Part shown: positions 33,622-42,430 of the stretch, piece by piece
Layout of the letters: every line of letters begins with the position of its first letter
Numbering within the stretch: position 1 is the stretch's first letter
NCBI GenBank assembly: GCA_004535795.1
Contig: SPIA01000001.1
Location: 1,034,604-1,078,493 of the forward strand
DNA from: Gammaproteobacteria bacterium LSUCC0057
Lineage (GTDB): Bacteria > Pseudomonadota > Gammaproteobacteria > Pseudomonadales > Porticoccaceae
DNA length: 43,890 nt
Direction of reading: 5' to 3'
Notes under the pieces: generated by a model
The model's input: the letters and a program-made list of their open reading frames with translations, nothing else
What the model was told of the DNA's origin: nothing
The model's database searches: none
Program-made: the position numbers and the translations under genes

Positions 33622-34950
33622 ATGACCGACAGCAGCCCGATGACGCCGCGTGAAATAGTCCACGAACTCAACCGCCATATTATTGGCCAAGAAGCGGCCA
33701 AGCGCGCCGTGGCGATTGCCCTGCGCAACCGCTGGCGGCGCAGTCAGCTCGGCGAAGAGCTGCGCGGCGAGGTGACGCCAAAAAACATTTTGATGATCGG
33801 CCCCACCGGAGTCGGCAAAACCGAAATTGCCCGGCGCCTGGCAAAACTGGCCAATGCCCCGTTTATTAAAGTTGAAGCGACCAAGTTCACCGAAGTGGGC
33901 TATGTCGGCAAGGATGTCGAATCGATCATTCGCGATCTGGTTGAAACCGCCATCAAGCAGCGCCGCGAGCAGGCGATGGCTAAGGTTGAATCGCGCGCTC
34001 AAGACGCCGCCGAAGAGCGTATCCTCGACGTGTTACTGCCAGCGGCCCGAGACGGTGACAAAGTCGACAGCAGCGCCCGGCAGATCTTTCGCAAAAAGCT
34101 CCGCGAGGGTGAGCTCGACGACAAAGAGATCGAAATTGATCTGGCCCAGCTTGGCGCCGGCGTCGAAATTATGGCGCCGCCAGGTATGGAAGAGATGACC
34201 TCGCAGCTGCAGCAGATGTTCTCTTCTATGGGCAAAGAGAAGCGTAAAACGCAAAAATTGACCGTTGCCGCCGCCTTTAAACACCTGCAGGAGGAAGAGG
34301 CCGCCAAATTAGTCAACGAAGAGGATATCCGCGCCGCCGGTATTGAAGCCGCTGAACAGAGCGGCATTGTCTTTCTCGATGAAATTGACAAAGTCTGCCG
34401 CCGCGGCGAGGCCGGTGGCGCCGATGTCTCCCGCGAAGGGGTACAGCGCGATCTGCTGCCGCTGATTGAAGGCAGCACAGTCTCCACCAAGTACGGCATG
34501 ATCAAGACCGACCATATTCTGTTTATCGCCTCAGGCGCCTTTCACTTGGCCAAACCGTCCGATCTGATTCCCGAGCTACAGGGACGGCTGCCGATCCGCG
34601 TCGAGCTGGAGTCGCTCGGCGCCGACGAATTTGAGCGTATCCTCACCGAGCCCAAGGCCTCGCTGACGCGCCAATATCGCGCCTTGATGGCCACCGAGGA
34701 GCTCACTATTGAGTTTGCCGCCGAGGGGGTAAGGCGCATTGCCCAGATCGCTGCCGAGGTCAACGAGCGCACCGAGAATATCGGCGCGCGGCGGCTGCAC
34801 ACCATCCTCGAGCGGCTGCTCGAACAGACCTCGTTTGAGGCCGCCGATCTAGCCAGTCGCAAACAGCAGGTCATCATCGACGCCGCCTTTGTCGACGCCC
34901 AACTCGGCGAGCTGGCCAGCAATGACGATCTCAGCCGGTTTATTCTCTAA
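33622..34950 (+). CDS. hslU: HslU, ATPase subunit of the HslUV protease
   Basis: A 442-residue AAA+ unfoldase that feeds substrates to HslV. The N-terminal segment [20 protein letters not shown], Walker [10 protein letters not shown] (60-68) and Walker [12 protein letters not shown] are present. The [15 protein letters not shown] pore region and the C-terminal tail LSRFIL, which docks into HslV, are intact. Length matches the E. coli protein (443). It is the second gene of the heat-shock operon, and a DUF971 gene starts 2 bp after its stop. Confidence 0.98.
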   Translation: MTDSSPMTPREIVHELNRHIIGQEAAKRAVAIALRNRWRRSQLGEELRGEVTPKNILMIGPTGVGKTEIARRLAKLANAPFIKVEATKFTEVGYVGKDVESIIRDLVETAIKQRREQAMAKVESRAQDAAEERILDVLLPAARDGDKVDSSARQIFRKKLREGELDDKEIEIDLAQLGAGVEIMAPPGMEEMTSQLQQMFSSMGKEKRKTQKLTVAAAFKHLQEEEAAKLVNEEDIRAAGIEAAEQSGIVFLDEIDKVCRRGEAGGADVSREGVQRDLLPLIEGSTVSTKYGMIKTDHILFIASGAFHLAKPSDLIPELQGRLPIRVELESLGADEFERILTEPKASLTRQYRALMATEELTIEFAAEGVRRIAQIAAEVNERTENIGARRLHTILERLLEQTSFEAADLASRKQQVIIDAAFVDAQLGELASNDDLSRFIL

Positions 34951-34952
34951 CC

Positions 34953-35348
34953 ATGAGTCGGCCGAGCAAAATTACCCTCAACGCCGCGCGCGATCAGCTG
35001 CTGCTCAGCTATGCCAACAGCGTCGAGGGCGACACTGCGCAGTACGTCTTGGCGGCTGAATATTTGCGTGTCCACTCTCCCAGCGCCGAGGTGCGCGGCC
35101 ACGGGCGCGGCCAAGCGGTGCTGCAGCACGGCAAGCGGCTAGTGACCATCGACAAACTGGAGATGGCCGGCAACTACGCGCTGCAGATCCATTTTAGCGA
35201 CGGCCACAACTCCGGCATCTACACCTGGCAGTATCTACAACAACTAGTCGCCGAACAGCCGCAGCGCTGGGCTGCCTATTTAGAGCAGTTGCACAACCGC
35301 GGTCTATCGCGCGATGCCGATGTCGCTGTCGTCAAGTTGATCGACTGA
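34953..35348 (+). CDS. DUF971 (GBBH-like N-terminal) protein
   Basis: A 131-residue protein of the DUF971/gamma-butyrobetaine hydroxylase N-terminal-like family. EYLRVHSPSAEVRGHG and GNYALQIHFSDGHNSGIYTW are the family hallmarks. Such small proteins often sit beside hslVU in gammaproteobacteria, and a role in iron-sulphur or metal handling has been suggested for relatives but is not established here. The ATG is 2 bp after hslU, indicating the same operon. A strong hairpin follows at 35359-35391. Confidence 0.88.
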   Translation: MSRPSKITLNAARDQLLLSYANSVEGDTAQYVLAAEYLRVHSPSAEVRGHGRGQAVLQHGKRLVTIDKLEMAGNYALQIHFSDGHNSGIYTWQYLQQLVAEQPQRWAAYLEQLHNRGLSRDADVAVVKLID

Positions 35349-35358
35349 GCGCACCGCA

Positions 35359-35391
35359 ACAGCTCCACGGGGCAATTGCCCCTGCGGCTGT
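35359..35391 (+). terminator. Strong hairpin ending the hslVU operon
   Basis: ACAGC-tccac-GGGGCAA and TTGCCCC-tgcg-GCTGT pair as a long, nearly complete stem centred on the 14-base palindrome GGGGCAATTGCCCC. The following bases CATTATTCTGTC are T-rich but not a clean T-run. It probably terminates or protects the hslVU-DUF971 mRNA. Confidence 0.65.
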
Positions 35392-35472
35392 CATTATTCT
35401 GTCACCGCGATGTCAACCCGCTGCCATCTGCGAGCAACATACTTTGCCATCTCATGCGCAAAGGTTGCAGCC

Positions 35473-37179
35473 ATGCTCAATGTCGAGTCTCTGTTCAATC
35501 AACGTTTTCCTGGCTTTTTAGGCGCCAAACCGCGTTTTGGCCGTCGCTTATTGCACTTTTTGCGCCACCTATTTCACGAGCGCGAGCTGCGCCAATTCAG
35601 CGAACAATACCCACACTTAGAGGGCTTTGACTTTGCCGAGCAGGTGCTCGAGCACTTTGACTTTAGTTACACGGTGCGCGCCGCAGAGCGCAGCCACATC
35701 CCGCGCAGCGGGCGGGTAATTATTTTTGCCAACCACCCTATCGGCACGCTCGATGGACTCGCGCTGCTGACGCTGGTGCGCGAGCTGCGCAGCGACGTCA
35801 AAGTGGTCGGCAATGATCTGCTCACCGCCATCAAGCCACTGTCACCACTGCTGTTGGCGGTGGACGCACTGGGCGGCAAAACTGCCCGCGAGTCGTTGCT
35901 TGCCATCGAGCAACACCTGGTCGCTGAGGGCGCGGTGATTATCTTTCCAGCTGGCGAGGTGTCGCGACTGAGTGCGCGCGGCATCCGCGATCGACACTGG
36001 CAGAGCGGTATTGTCCGCTTCTGTGAAAAGACCCAGTCACCACTGGTGCCGATTCACATCAACGCCCGCAACTCGGTGTTTTTTTATGCACTGTCGCTTG
36101 TTGCTCGGCCATTATCGACCCTGTGGCTGGTGCGGGAAATGTTCAAACAGACACACAACTGTGTCGATCTGCGCATCGGCCGCACCATTGCCAGCCAAGA
36201 CCTGCTCAAACTGCCGCTGACCAAAAAAGAGAAAGCCAAGTTATTGCGCAAACATCTCTATCGCATCGGCAAGAGTGGCAAGGGGGTACTTCCCGAGCAG
36301 AGTGCCACTGCCGCGCCCGAAGAGCGAGCTATTCTGCGGCGCCATGTCAGAGCCGGCGAGCCTCTCGGCACCACCAGCGACGGCAAACAAATTTTCCTTT
36401 TCCACGGTGATGAAGACCCACTGATTTTGCGCGAAATTGGCCGCCTGCGTGAGATTTCGTTCCGCGCGGTCGGCGAAGGGACCGGCAAGCGGCGCGACAG
36501 TGACAGCTTTGATCGCTACTATAAACAACTGTTGCTGTGGGACGATGACGATCTAGAGATCGCCGGCGCTTATCGCTTTGCCCCCTGCCAATGGCTCGAC
36601 GGCGAGCCGCTCTACACACAGACACTGTTTCACTTCAGCGACGCCATGCAGCCCATTCTTGCCGAAGGCATAGAGCTTGGCCGCAGCTTTGTGCAGCCGC
36701 GTTACTGGGGTCGGCGCAGCCTCGACTACCTCTGGTACGGCATCGGTGCCTTTTTAGCACGACACCCAGAATTTAGGTATCTGTTTGGCCCGGTGTCGCT
36801 GTCAAATAACTACCCCGCCTACGCCATGGCTCTGATTGTTCACTACTACCGCAGCCACTTCCCCGCCAGGTGCCACTATGCACAGGCGCACACCCCTTAT
36901 CATATCGAGCCACAGCTGTTGGCACGCTGCCAGCAGTTGCTGCCGGGCGTTGACCCCCAAGAGGAGTTTATACAGCTCAAAGAGCAGTTAAATCAGATGC
37001 AAATGGCGGTGCCGACGCTCTATAAACAGTACGCCGATCTCTGCGAGCCCGGCGGCGTCGAGTTTGCCCAGTTTAATCTCGACCCGCAGTTTGGCCACTG
37101 TGTCGACGGCCTGATTATTGTCGATTTAAGTAAACTCAAAGCACCAAAACGCGCTCGCTACCTCTCGGCCAACGGTTGA
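35473..37179 (+). CDS. OlsF-like two-domain acyltransferase (LPLAT plus GNAT-type)
   Basis: A 568-residue fusion. The N-terminal half is a lysophospholipid acyltransferase-like domain with NHPIGTLDG (an HX5D motif) and AVIIFPAGEVSR. The C-terminal half, from about residue 290, is an acyl-ornithine-synthase-like GNAT domain: REIGRLREISFRAVGEGTGK, then FDRYYKQLLLWD and AGAYRF. This is the layout of OlsF, which makes ornithine lipids from ornithine and two acyl donors in one protein. The ATG at 35473 is preceded by AAAGG; an in-frame start at 35410 lies close to the operon-end hairpin. The expected site is the inner-membrane cytosolic face. A plain hemolysin-like double-domain lipid acyltransferase remains an alternative. 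Confidence 0.82.
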   Translation: MLNVESLFNQRFPGFLGAKPRFGRRLLHFLRHLFHERELRQFSEQYPHLEGFDFAEQVLEHFDFSYTVRAAERSHIPRSGRVIIFANHPIGTLDGLALLTLVRELRSDVKVVGNDLLTAIKPLSPLLLAVDALGGKTARESLLAIEQHLVAEGAVIIFPAGEVSRLSARGIRDRHWQSGIVRFCEKTQSPLVPIHINARNSVFFYALSLVARPLSTLWLVREMFKQTHNCVDLRIGRTIASQDLLKLPLTKKEKAKLLRKHLYRIGKSGKGVLPEQSATAAPEERAILRRHVRAGEPLGTTSDGKQIFLFHGDEDPLILREIGRLREISFRAVGEGTGKRRDSDSFDRYYKQLLLWDDDDLEIAGAYRFAPCQWLDGEPLYTQTLFHFSDAMQPILAEGIELGRSFVQPRYWGRRSLDYLWYGIGAFLARHPEFRYLFGPVSLSNNYPAYAMALIVHYYRSHFPARCHYAQAHTPYHIEPQLLARCQQLLPGVDPQEEFIQLKEQLNQMQMAVPTLYKQYADLCEPGGVEFAQFNLDPQFGHCVDGLIIVDLSKLKAPKRARYLSANG

Positions 37180-37220
37180 TTACAGGCTCTGCCACTGTAC
37201 TCAACACCAGTAAAGGCAGG

Positions 37221-37226
37221 TACAAT
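37221..37226 (+). promoter_or_regulatory. Possible ubiE -10 box
   Basis: TACAAT lies 30 bp before the ubiE ATG, in the 76-bp gap behind the acyltransferase gene. No good -35 is seen, so this is weak. Confidence 0.3.
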
Positions 37227-37255
37227 GCACAGGCATAAATTTGAGGCCTGCGCAG

Positions 37256-38005
37256 ATGAGCGAAGAGACCACCCACTTTGGGTTTAAAACCGTACGCCGC
37301 GAAGAAAAAGCCGCCAAAGTGGCCGATGTTTTTCACTCCGTAGCGGCCAAATACGACCTCATGAACGACCTGATGTCTGCCGGTATACACCGTCTGTGGA
37401 AACGCGTGACCATAGAGTTTGCCGGTGCCAGACAGGGCCAGACAGTGCTCGATATCGCCGGCGGCACCGGCGATCTAACCGCTAAATTTTCCCGCTTGGT
37501 CGGCGCCGATGGCGCGGTAATATTGGCCGACATCAACGCCTCAATGCTTCAGGTTGGCCGCGACAAACTCACCGATAACGGCTTGGTTGGTAACATCCAC
37601 TACCTGCAGGCCGACGCCCAGTACCTGCCGCTACCGGACCACAGTGTCGACCTCATTACCATCGCCTTTGGCCTGCGCAATGTCACCGACAAAGCGCTGG
37701 CACTGGCCTCAATGCAGCGGGTACTCAAGCCCGGCGGCAAATTGTTGGTCTTGGAATTTTCGAAACCGAGCAATCCGCTGCTGGCAAAAGTCTACGACGG
37801 CTACAGCTTTTCACTGCTGCCCAAGCTCGGCCAGCTGATCGCCGGCGATGCCGACAGCTACCAGTACCTCGCCGAGTCGATCCGTATGCACCCCGACCAA
37901 GAGACTCTCAAAGCGATGATGGCTGACGCCGGATTTGAGCGCTGCGACTACCAAAACATGACCGGGGGTATTGTTGCCCTGCACCGCGGAGTCAAACCGG
38001 CGTGA
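37256..38005 (+). CDS. ubiE: Ubiquinone/menaquinone C-methyltransferase UbiE
   Basis: A 249-residue SAM-dependent methyltransferase that methylates the quinone ring in ubiquinone (and menaquinone) synthesis. [20 protein letters not shown] near the start, SAM-binding [11 protein letters not shown] and LTIAFGLRN-type [12 protein letters not shown] are characteristic. The ATG at 37256 has GAGG upstream; an in-frame start at 37241 lacks one. The stop overlaps the ubiJ GTG in GTGA. It opens the ubiE-ubiJ-ubiB-hisI-hisE-tatABC run known from pseudomonads. Confidence 0.97.
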   Translation: MSEETTHFGFKTVRREEKAAKVADVFHSVAAKYDLMNDLMSAGIHRLWKRVTIEFAGARQGQTVLDIAGGTGDLTAKFSRLVGADGAVILADINASMLQVGRDKLTDNGLVGNIHYLQADAQYLPLPDHSVDLITIAFGLRNVTDKALALASMQRVLKPGGKLLVLEFSKPSNPLLAKVYDGYSFSLLPKLGQLIAGDADSYQYLAESIRMHPDQETLKAMMADAGFERCDYQNMTGGIVALHRGVKPA

Positions 38006-38748
38006 GCGGTTCCGCGTTGCAAGGGCTGTTCGAGCAGTTCACTGCGCTACTGCCGTCGGCCGAACGCCACGGCTTAAAACTGGGCGAGTTAGCACTGCAA
38101 AGTGCCGCCAATCGCGGTCAACGACTGCTCGATATAGCGCTGGCTGACTCGCCACTGGCACGGCTGCAGCTGCGCAAACTAGAGCCGGGCAGCTTGGCGG
38201 TTGCCGTGTCCCAACCGCCACTGACCGTCACCCTCACCGTCGATGCCGAACAGCTGCAACTGGCGCTGACGCCGGTGCAGACGGATGAGTCGCCAGCGCA
38301 GCGCAGTGGCACTGCTCGCGCCGCTTTGCACGGCTCCGCCAGCGCGTTGTTGGCGCTGCTCAGCGGCGAGCCCAAACACAGCTTTGCCGGTACCGGTGTC
38401 AGTGCCAGCGGTGATCTCATCTGGCTGGGTAAATTCAATAGCGTATTGGCCAATCTCGATATTGACTGGACGGCGCTGCTGGCAAAACCCCTTGGCAATG
38501 TCGCCGCGCACTGGCTCAGTGATGCGCTTGGCAGTGCCGTTCAGCACGGTCGGCGCACGGCTGAGCGCGGTGCCGCCACAGCCGTTGAGGTAGTGCAACA
38601 AGAGTGGCAGCTGCTACCGAGCCGCCAGCGTTTCAGCCGTTTTAGTCGCGATCTGTTGCAGCTGCGCCGCGATGCCGATCGCCTGCAGGCGAAACTCGAC
38701 TACACCCTGCGCAAACGCCAGCGCCAACTCAACGAGCGGCAACCATGA
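38002..38748 (+). CDS. ubiJ: Ubiquinone biosynthesis accessory factor UbiJ (SCP2 domain)
   Basis: A 248-residue protein at the ubiJ position. A hydrophobic SCP2-like lipid-binding domain covers about residues 15-120 ([20 protein letters not shown]-type strands). A C-terminal part with [25 protein letters not shown] leads into a charged coiled helix ending [20 protein letters not shown]. UbiJ binds UbiK and ubiquinone intermediates in the soluble Ubi complex. Sequence conservation is lower than for UbiE or UbiB, as is usual. GTGA and ATGA overlaps couple it to both neighbours. Confidence 0.9.
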   Translation: MSGSALQGLFEQFTALLPSAERHGLKLGELALQSAANRGQRLLDIALADSPLARLQLRKLEPGSLAVAVSQPPLTVTLTVDAEQLQLALTPVQTDESPAQRSGTARAALHGSASALLALLSGEPKHSFAGTGVSASGDLIWLGKFNSVLANLDIDWTALLAKPLGNVAAHWLSDALGSAVQHGRRTAERGAATAVEVVQQEWQLLPSRQRFSRFSRDLLQLRRDADRLQAKLDYTLRKRQRQLNERQP

Positions 38749-40355
38749 TCAGGTTGCGGCGCCTGCTGGCTATTTATCATGTCATCGGTCGCTACCGACT
38801 CGACCTGTTGCTAAGTCGACGACCGCTGTGGTTGCGACTGCTGTGGCTGCCCTACGCCGGTCGTGGCGACAGCGCCGGGCGCGGCGATCGGCTGCGCTGT
38901 GCGCTGCAGGCGCTGGGCCCGATTTTTGTTAAATTTGGCCAGCTGCTGTCGACCCGTCCGGACATGATCCCCAGCGACATCTGCAGCGAACTGCGAGAGC
39001 TGCAAGACAACGTTGAACCGTTCTCCAACCAACAGTTCGCCGCGCTGGTCGAGCAACAGCTCGGCGCCCCCATTGAGCAGCTATTTGCCAGCTTTGAGCA
39101 GGCCCCGCTAGCTTCGGCCTCGGTGGCGCAGGTGCACGCCGCCACGTTGCGCGATGGCCGCGAGGTAGTGGTGAAGGCGATCCGCCCCGGTATCGACAAG
39201 ATTATCGACAGCGATCTGTGCCTGTTGGCGACACTGGCAGCGCTGTTGCAGCGCTTCTTTGCCGACGGCCGACGGCTGCGACCGGTCGAAGTGGTGGCCG
39301 ATTACCGCGCCACTATTCTCGACGAACTGGATCTGCGCCGCGAAGCGGCCAATACCAATCTGCTGCGACACAATTTTGCCGATTCACAGCAGCTCTATGT
39401 GCCAGAGATCGTCTGGTCGCATTGCGCAGCACAAGTGATGGTTATGGAGCGCATTTACGGCGTACCGGTTACCGATGTCGCCGAGCTGCGCAGCGCTGGC
39501 GTCGATTTTAAAAAGCTCGCTGAGACCGGCGTGGAAATTTTCTTCCGGCAGGTGTTTAGCGACAATTTTTTTCACGCCGATATGCATCCGGGTAACATTT
39601 TTGTCGATGTCAGCGCACCGCAAGCGCCCAGCTACTACGCCATAGATTGTGCCATTATGGGCTCGCTGAGCCGCGAGGACCGCTACTATTTAGCGCGCAA
39701 CTTGTTGGCAATTTTTAGCCGCGACTACGAGTTGGTGGCACAGCTGCATATTGAGTCGGGCTGGGTGGCCAACACCACCACCGTCGCCGAACTCTCCGGG
39801 GCGGTGCGCACCGTCTGTGAACCCATTTTTCAGCGGCCGATCGGCGAAATATCGGTGGGGCTTATGCTAATACATCTCTTTCAGATCGCCCGGCGGTTTG
39901 AGATGGAGGTGCAGCCGGGTCTGGTGCTGCTGCAAAAAACCCTGCTCAATGTTGAGGGGTTGGGGCGCCAACTCTACCCCGAGTTAGACCTCTGGCAGAC
40001 CGCTTACCCGTTCTTAAAACAGTGGCTGAAAGAGCGCTACGGAGCTCGCGGAACCTGGCGACAGATCAAACAACAGCTGCCTGATATCCTCGAACACCTG
40101 CCGGAGATTCCACAGCTGATCTACCACGGCCTGCAACAGCAGGCCGGGCGCCAGCTTGCGGTGACTGATAGAGCAGCGCAGCCGGCCAAGCCGCGGCGGT
40201 TGCAGCGAGGCTTGGGGGCAGCGGCGCTGGGCGCGGGTTTGGCGCTACTCGCTGCCAACCCGTTAAACCAGCTGCTGACACTACCGCTCGCGCAGTGGCC
40301 AGCTGCCGCCACGCTGCTGGTCGCGGCGGGTGTGGTCACTCTGCTGTTGGCATAA
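38745..40355 (+). CDS. ubiB: UbiB, atypical kinase-like ATPase of ubiquinone synthesis
   Basis: A 536-residue member of the UbiB/ABC1/ADCK family. The KxGQ motif appears as FVKFGQLLSTRPDMIP, the Ala-rich nucleotide loop as PLASASVAQVHAA, and the ATP lysine in REVVVKAIRPG. HADMHPGNIFVD is the catalytic loop and YAIDCAIMGSL holds the metal-binding Asp. Two C-terminal hydrophobic segments (LGAGLALLAANP and AATLLVAAGVVTLLLA) anchor it in the inner membrane. It is required for ubiquinone synthesis, likely to help extract or present lipid intermediates. The ATG overlaps the ubiJ stop. Confidence 0.97.
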   Translation: MIRLRRLLAIYHVIGRYRLDLLLSRRPLWLRLLWLPYAGRGDSAGRGDRLRCALQALGPIFVKFGQLLSTRPDMIPSDICSELRELQDNVEPFSNQQFAALVEQQLGAPIEQLFASFEQAPLASASVAQVHAATLRDGREVVVKAIRPGIDKIIDSDLCLLATLAALLQRFFADGRRLRPVEVVADYRATILDELDLRREAANTNLLRHNFADSQQLYVPEIVWSHCAAQVMVMERIYGVPVTDVAELRSAGVDFKKLAETGVEIFFRQVFSDNFFHADMHPGNIFVDVSAPQAPSYYAIDCAIMGSLSREDRYYLARNLLAIFSRDYELVAQLHIESGWVANTTTVAELSGAVRTVCEPIFQRPIGEISVGLMLIHLFQIARRFEMEVQPGLVLLQKTLLNVEGLGRQLYPELDLWQTAYPFLKQWLKERYGARGTWRQIKQQLPDILEHLPEIPQLIYHGLQQQAGRQLAVTDRAAQPAKPRRLQRGLGAAALGAGLALLAANPLNQLLTLPLAQWPAAATLLVAAGVVTLLLA

Positions 40356-40383
40356 CCGTACGGCAATGTGAGACGAGGGAGCC

Positions 40384-40767
40384 ATGGACAACGCACTACT
40401 AGACGCAGTTAAATTCAATAGCGAAGGGTTAGTGGCCGCTATCGCGCAAGATGCCGACAGCGGCCGTGTGCTGATGATGGCGTGGATGAACCGCCAAGCA
40501 CTGCAGCTGACCATCGCCGAGCAACGCGCCGTTTACTACTCGCGCTCGCGCCGTGCGCTGTGGCGCAAAGGCGAAAGCTCGGGCCATGTTCAGCAGCTGC
40601 ACGCCATTGAGCTCGATTGCGATGGCGATACCCTGCTGCTGCAGGTGACCCAGCGCGGCGGCATCGCCTGCCACACCGGCCGACAATCGTGTTTTTATCG
40701 CAGCTGGCAACAGCGCCAGTGGCTTGCCACCGAACCGGTCTTGAAAGACCCAAAAGAGATTTACTGA
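40384..40767 (+). CDS. hisI: Phosphoribosyl-AMP cyclohydrolase
   Basis: A 127-residue stand-alone HisI that opens the adenine ring of PR-AMP in histidine synthesis. [32 protein letters not shown] and zinc-site [15 protein letters not shown] with [13 protein letters not shown] are family signatures. Length fits the monofunctional form. GAGGGA precedes the ATG. hisE begins 8 bp after its stop, so the two histidine genes are split, not fused, as in pseudomonads. Confidence 0.97.
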   Translation: MDNALLDAVKFNSEGLVAAIAQDADSGRVLMMAWMNRQALQLTIAEQRAVYYSRSRRALWRKGESSGHVQQLHAIELDCDGDTLLLQVTQRGGIACHTGRQSCFYRSWQQRQWLATEPVLKDPKEIY

Positions 40768-40775
40768 GTAACGCC

Positions 40776-41108
40776 ATGAATAATCAGCAGCTACTGCAGC
40801 AGCTCTGCGCAGTGATCGCACAGCGTCAACAAGCCGACCCCAACGACTCCTATGTCGCCTCGCTACACGCCAAGGGGCTGAACAAAATACTGGAAAAGGT
40901 CGGCGAGGAGGCGATCGAGACGGTGCTGGCGGCGCGCGACAGCCAACAGAGTGGCGACACCCAACCGCTAGTCGGCGAAGTGGCCGATCTGTGGTTTCAT
41001 TCACTGGTGATGCTGGCGTATTTTGACCTCGATGCCGATGCTATACTCGCCGAACTGGCGCGCCGCTTTGACCTCTCCGGGTTAGTCGAAAAAGCAAACC
41101 GCCGCTAA
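40776..41108 (+). CDS. hisE: Phosphoribosyl-ATP pyrophosphatase
   Basis: A 110-residue HisE hydrolysing PR-ATP to PR-AMP, the step before HisI. The core reads [30 protein letters not shown], with the MazG-like metal helix glutamates, followed by [18 protein letters not shown]. The ATG at 40776 follows the hisI stop closely. An in-frame open frame extends upstream into hisI but is not used. tatA follows after 28 bp. Confidence 0.96.
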   Translation: MNNQQLLQQLCAVIAQRQQADPNDSYVASLHAKGLNKILEKVGEEAIETVLAARDSQQSGDTQPLVGEVADLWFHSLVMLAYFDLDADAILAELARRFDLSGLVEKANRR

Positions 41109-41136
41109 TTTTCCAACACCGATTGAGGAGCGTACT

Positions 41137-41349
41137 ATGCCGGGCTGGCAAGAATTACTGATTATTTTAGTCATCGTCGCGCTGATTTTTGGCACTAAAA
41201 AATTGCGCGGAATCGGTGGTGATCTCGGCGGCGCGGTCAAGGGCTTTAAAGACTCACTGCAGGGCAACGGCGACGACAACAGTGACGATAAGCCCGCGGA
41301 GAAAAGCAGCGCGGCCACAGACGACGACCCCGCCGCTCCAAAAGGGTAA
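41137..41349 (+). CDS. tatA: Twin-arginine translocase subunit TatA
   Basis: A 70-residue TatA. A single N-terminal membrane helix ([14 protein letters not shown]) is followed by the FGTKKLR hinge and an amphipathic helix [14 protein letters not shown], then an acidic tail. It forms the pore-like assembly that moves folded proteins across the inner membrane. GAGGAG lies before the ATG. First gene of tatABC. Confidence 0.96.
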   Translation: MPGWQELLIILVIVALIFGTKKLRGIGGDLGGAVKGFKDSLQGNGDDNSDDKPAEKSSAATDDDPAAPKG

Positions 41350-41361
41350 ACCACCACTACC

Positions 41362-41682
41362 ATGTTTGATATCGGTTTCACCGAGCTGCTACTGATCGCC
41401 ATTATTACCCTGGTGGTGATGGGGCCGGAGCGCATGCCGCAGATGATCCGCTCGCTGTCGCTGTGGGTCGGCCGCGCTCGCCAGACCTTCTCTAGCGCCA
41501 AGCGCGAGCTGGAGCGCGAGGTCGGTATGGACGATATCCGCCAACAGCTGCACAACGAAAAAATCATGCGCGATATCGCCGCTAGCAAAGAGCAGCTGGG
41601 GCAGCTGAAAACCGACATCGACAGCGCTGTTGGCGACAACCAAGACCGTGCTAATGACCCGGCTACAGGTGGCCAGCCGTGA
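41362..41682 (+). CDS. tatB: Twin-arginine translocase subunit TatB
   Basis: A 106-residue Tat[21 protein letters not shown] is the membrane helix with the family Glu in FTELL, followed by [13 protein letters not shown] and a long charged amphipathic helix. It works with TatC to bind twin-arginine signal peptides. Start is 12 bp after tatA; its stop overlaps the tatC GTG. Confidence 0.96.
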   Translation: MFDIGFTELLLIAIITLVVMGPERMPQMIRSLSLWVGRARQTFSSAKRELEREVGMDDIRQQLHNEKIMRDIAASKEQLGQLKTDIDSAVGDNQDRANDPATGGQP

Positions 41683-42428
41683 CCGACAGCGACAGCAGCG
41701 GCGCTGAGCCACTGCCGCAGCAGCCACTGATTGCACATCTGTTGGAGTTGCGCGACCGGCTGTTGCGCAGCGTCATCGCCGTTCTGATCATCTTTATCGC
41801 GCTATTCGCCTTTGCCAACGACCTCTACCAATATATCTCGGCACCGCTGCGCGCCTTTATGCCGGCCGGTAGCAATATGATTGCCACCGAGGTCGCCTCA
41901 CCGTTTTTTACCCCATTTAAGTTGACACTAGTGGTTTCGGTGTTCACCGCTATGCCCTACCTGCTCTACCAACTCTGGGCGTTTGTCGCCCCTGGGCTCT
42001 ACCGCGAAGAGAAGCGCATCGCCCTACCGCTGTTTTTTTCTAGCATTGCGCTGTTCTATGCCGGAATGGCTTTTGCTTACTATGTGGTGTTTCCGCTGGT
42101 GTTTATGTTCTTTACCAACACCGCGCCAGAGGGGGTATCGATCATGACCGATATCCGCAGCTATCTCGACTTTGTGCTCAAGCTATTCTTCGCCTTCGGG
42201 TTGGCGTTTGAAATACCCATTGCGGTGGTGATACTGAGTTGGGTCGGAGCGGTAGACCCTAGCCAGCTCGGCAAAAAACGCCCTTATGTCTTTGTCGGCT
42301 GTTTTGTCGTCGGCATGCTGCTGACTCCACCCGATGTCATCTCACAGGTGCTGCTGGCGGTGCCGATGTGGCTGCTATTTGAGGTGGGATTGGTCTTTGC
42401 GCGGCTGATTAAACCGCGCGCTAATTGA
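41679..42428 (+). CDS. tatC: Twin-arginine translocase subunit TatC
   Basis: A 249-residue six-helix inner-membrane protein that recognises twin-arginine signals. [37 protein letters not shown] and [18 protein letters not shown] are conserved. The GTG at 41679 overlaps the tatB stop, so the two are coupled. The stop is 2 bp from that of the convergent SulP gene. Confidence 0.97.
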   Translation: MTDSDSSGAEPLPQQPLIAHLLELRDRLLRSVIAVLIIFIALFAFANDLYQYISAPLRAFMPAGSNMIATEVASPFFTPFKLTLVVSVFTAMPYLLYQLWAFVAPGLYREEKRIALPLFFSSIALFYAGMAFAYYVVFPLVFMFFTNTAPEGVSIMTDIRSYLDFVLKLFFAFGLAFEIPIAVVILSWVGAVDPSQLGKKRPYVFVGCFVVGMLLTPPDVISQVLLAVPMWLLFEVGLVFARLIKPRAN

Positions 42429-42430
42429 TT

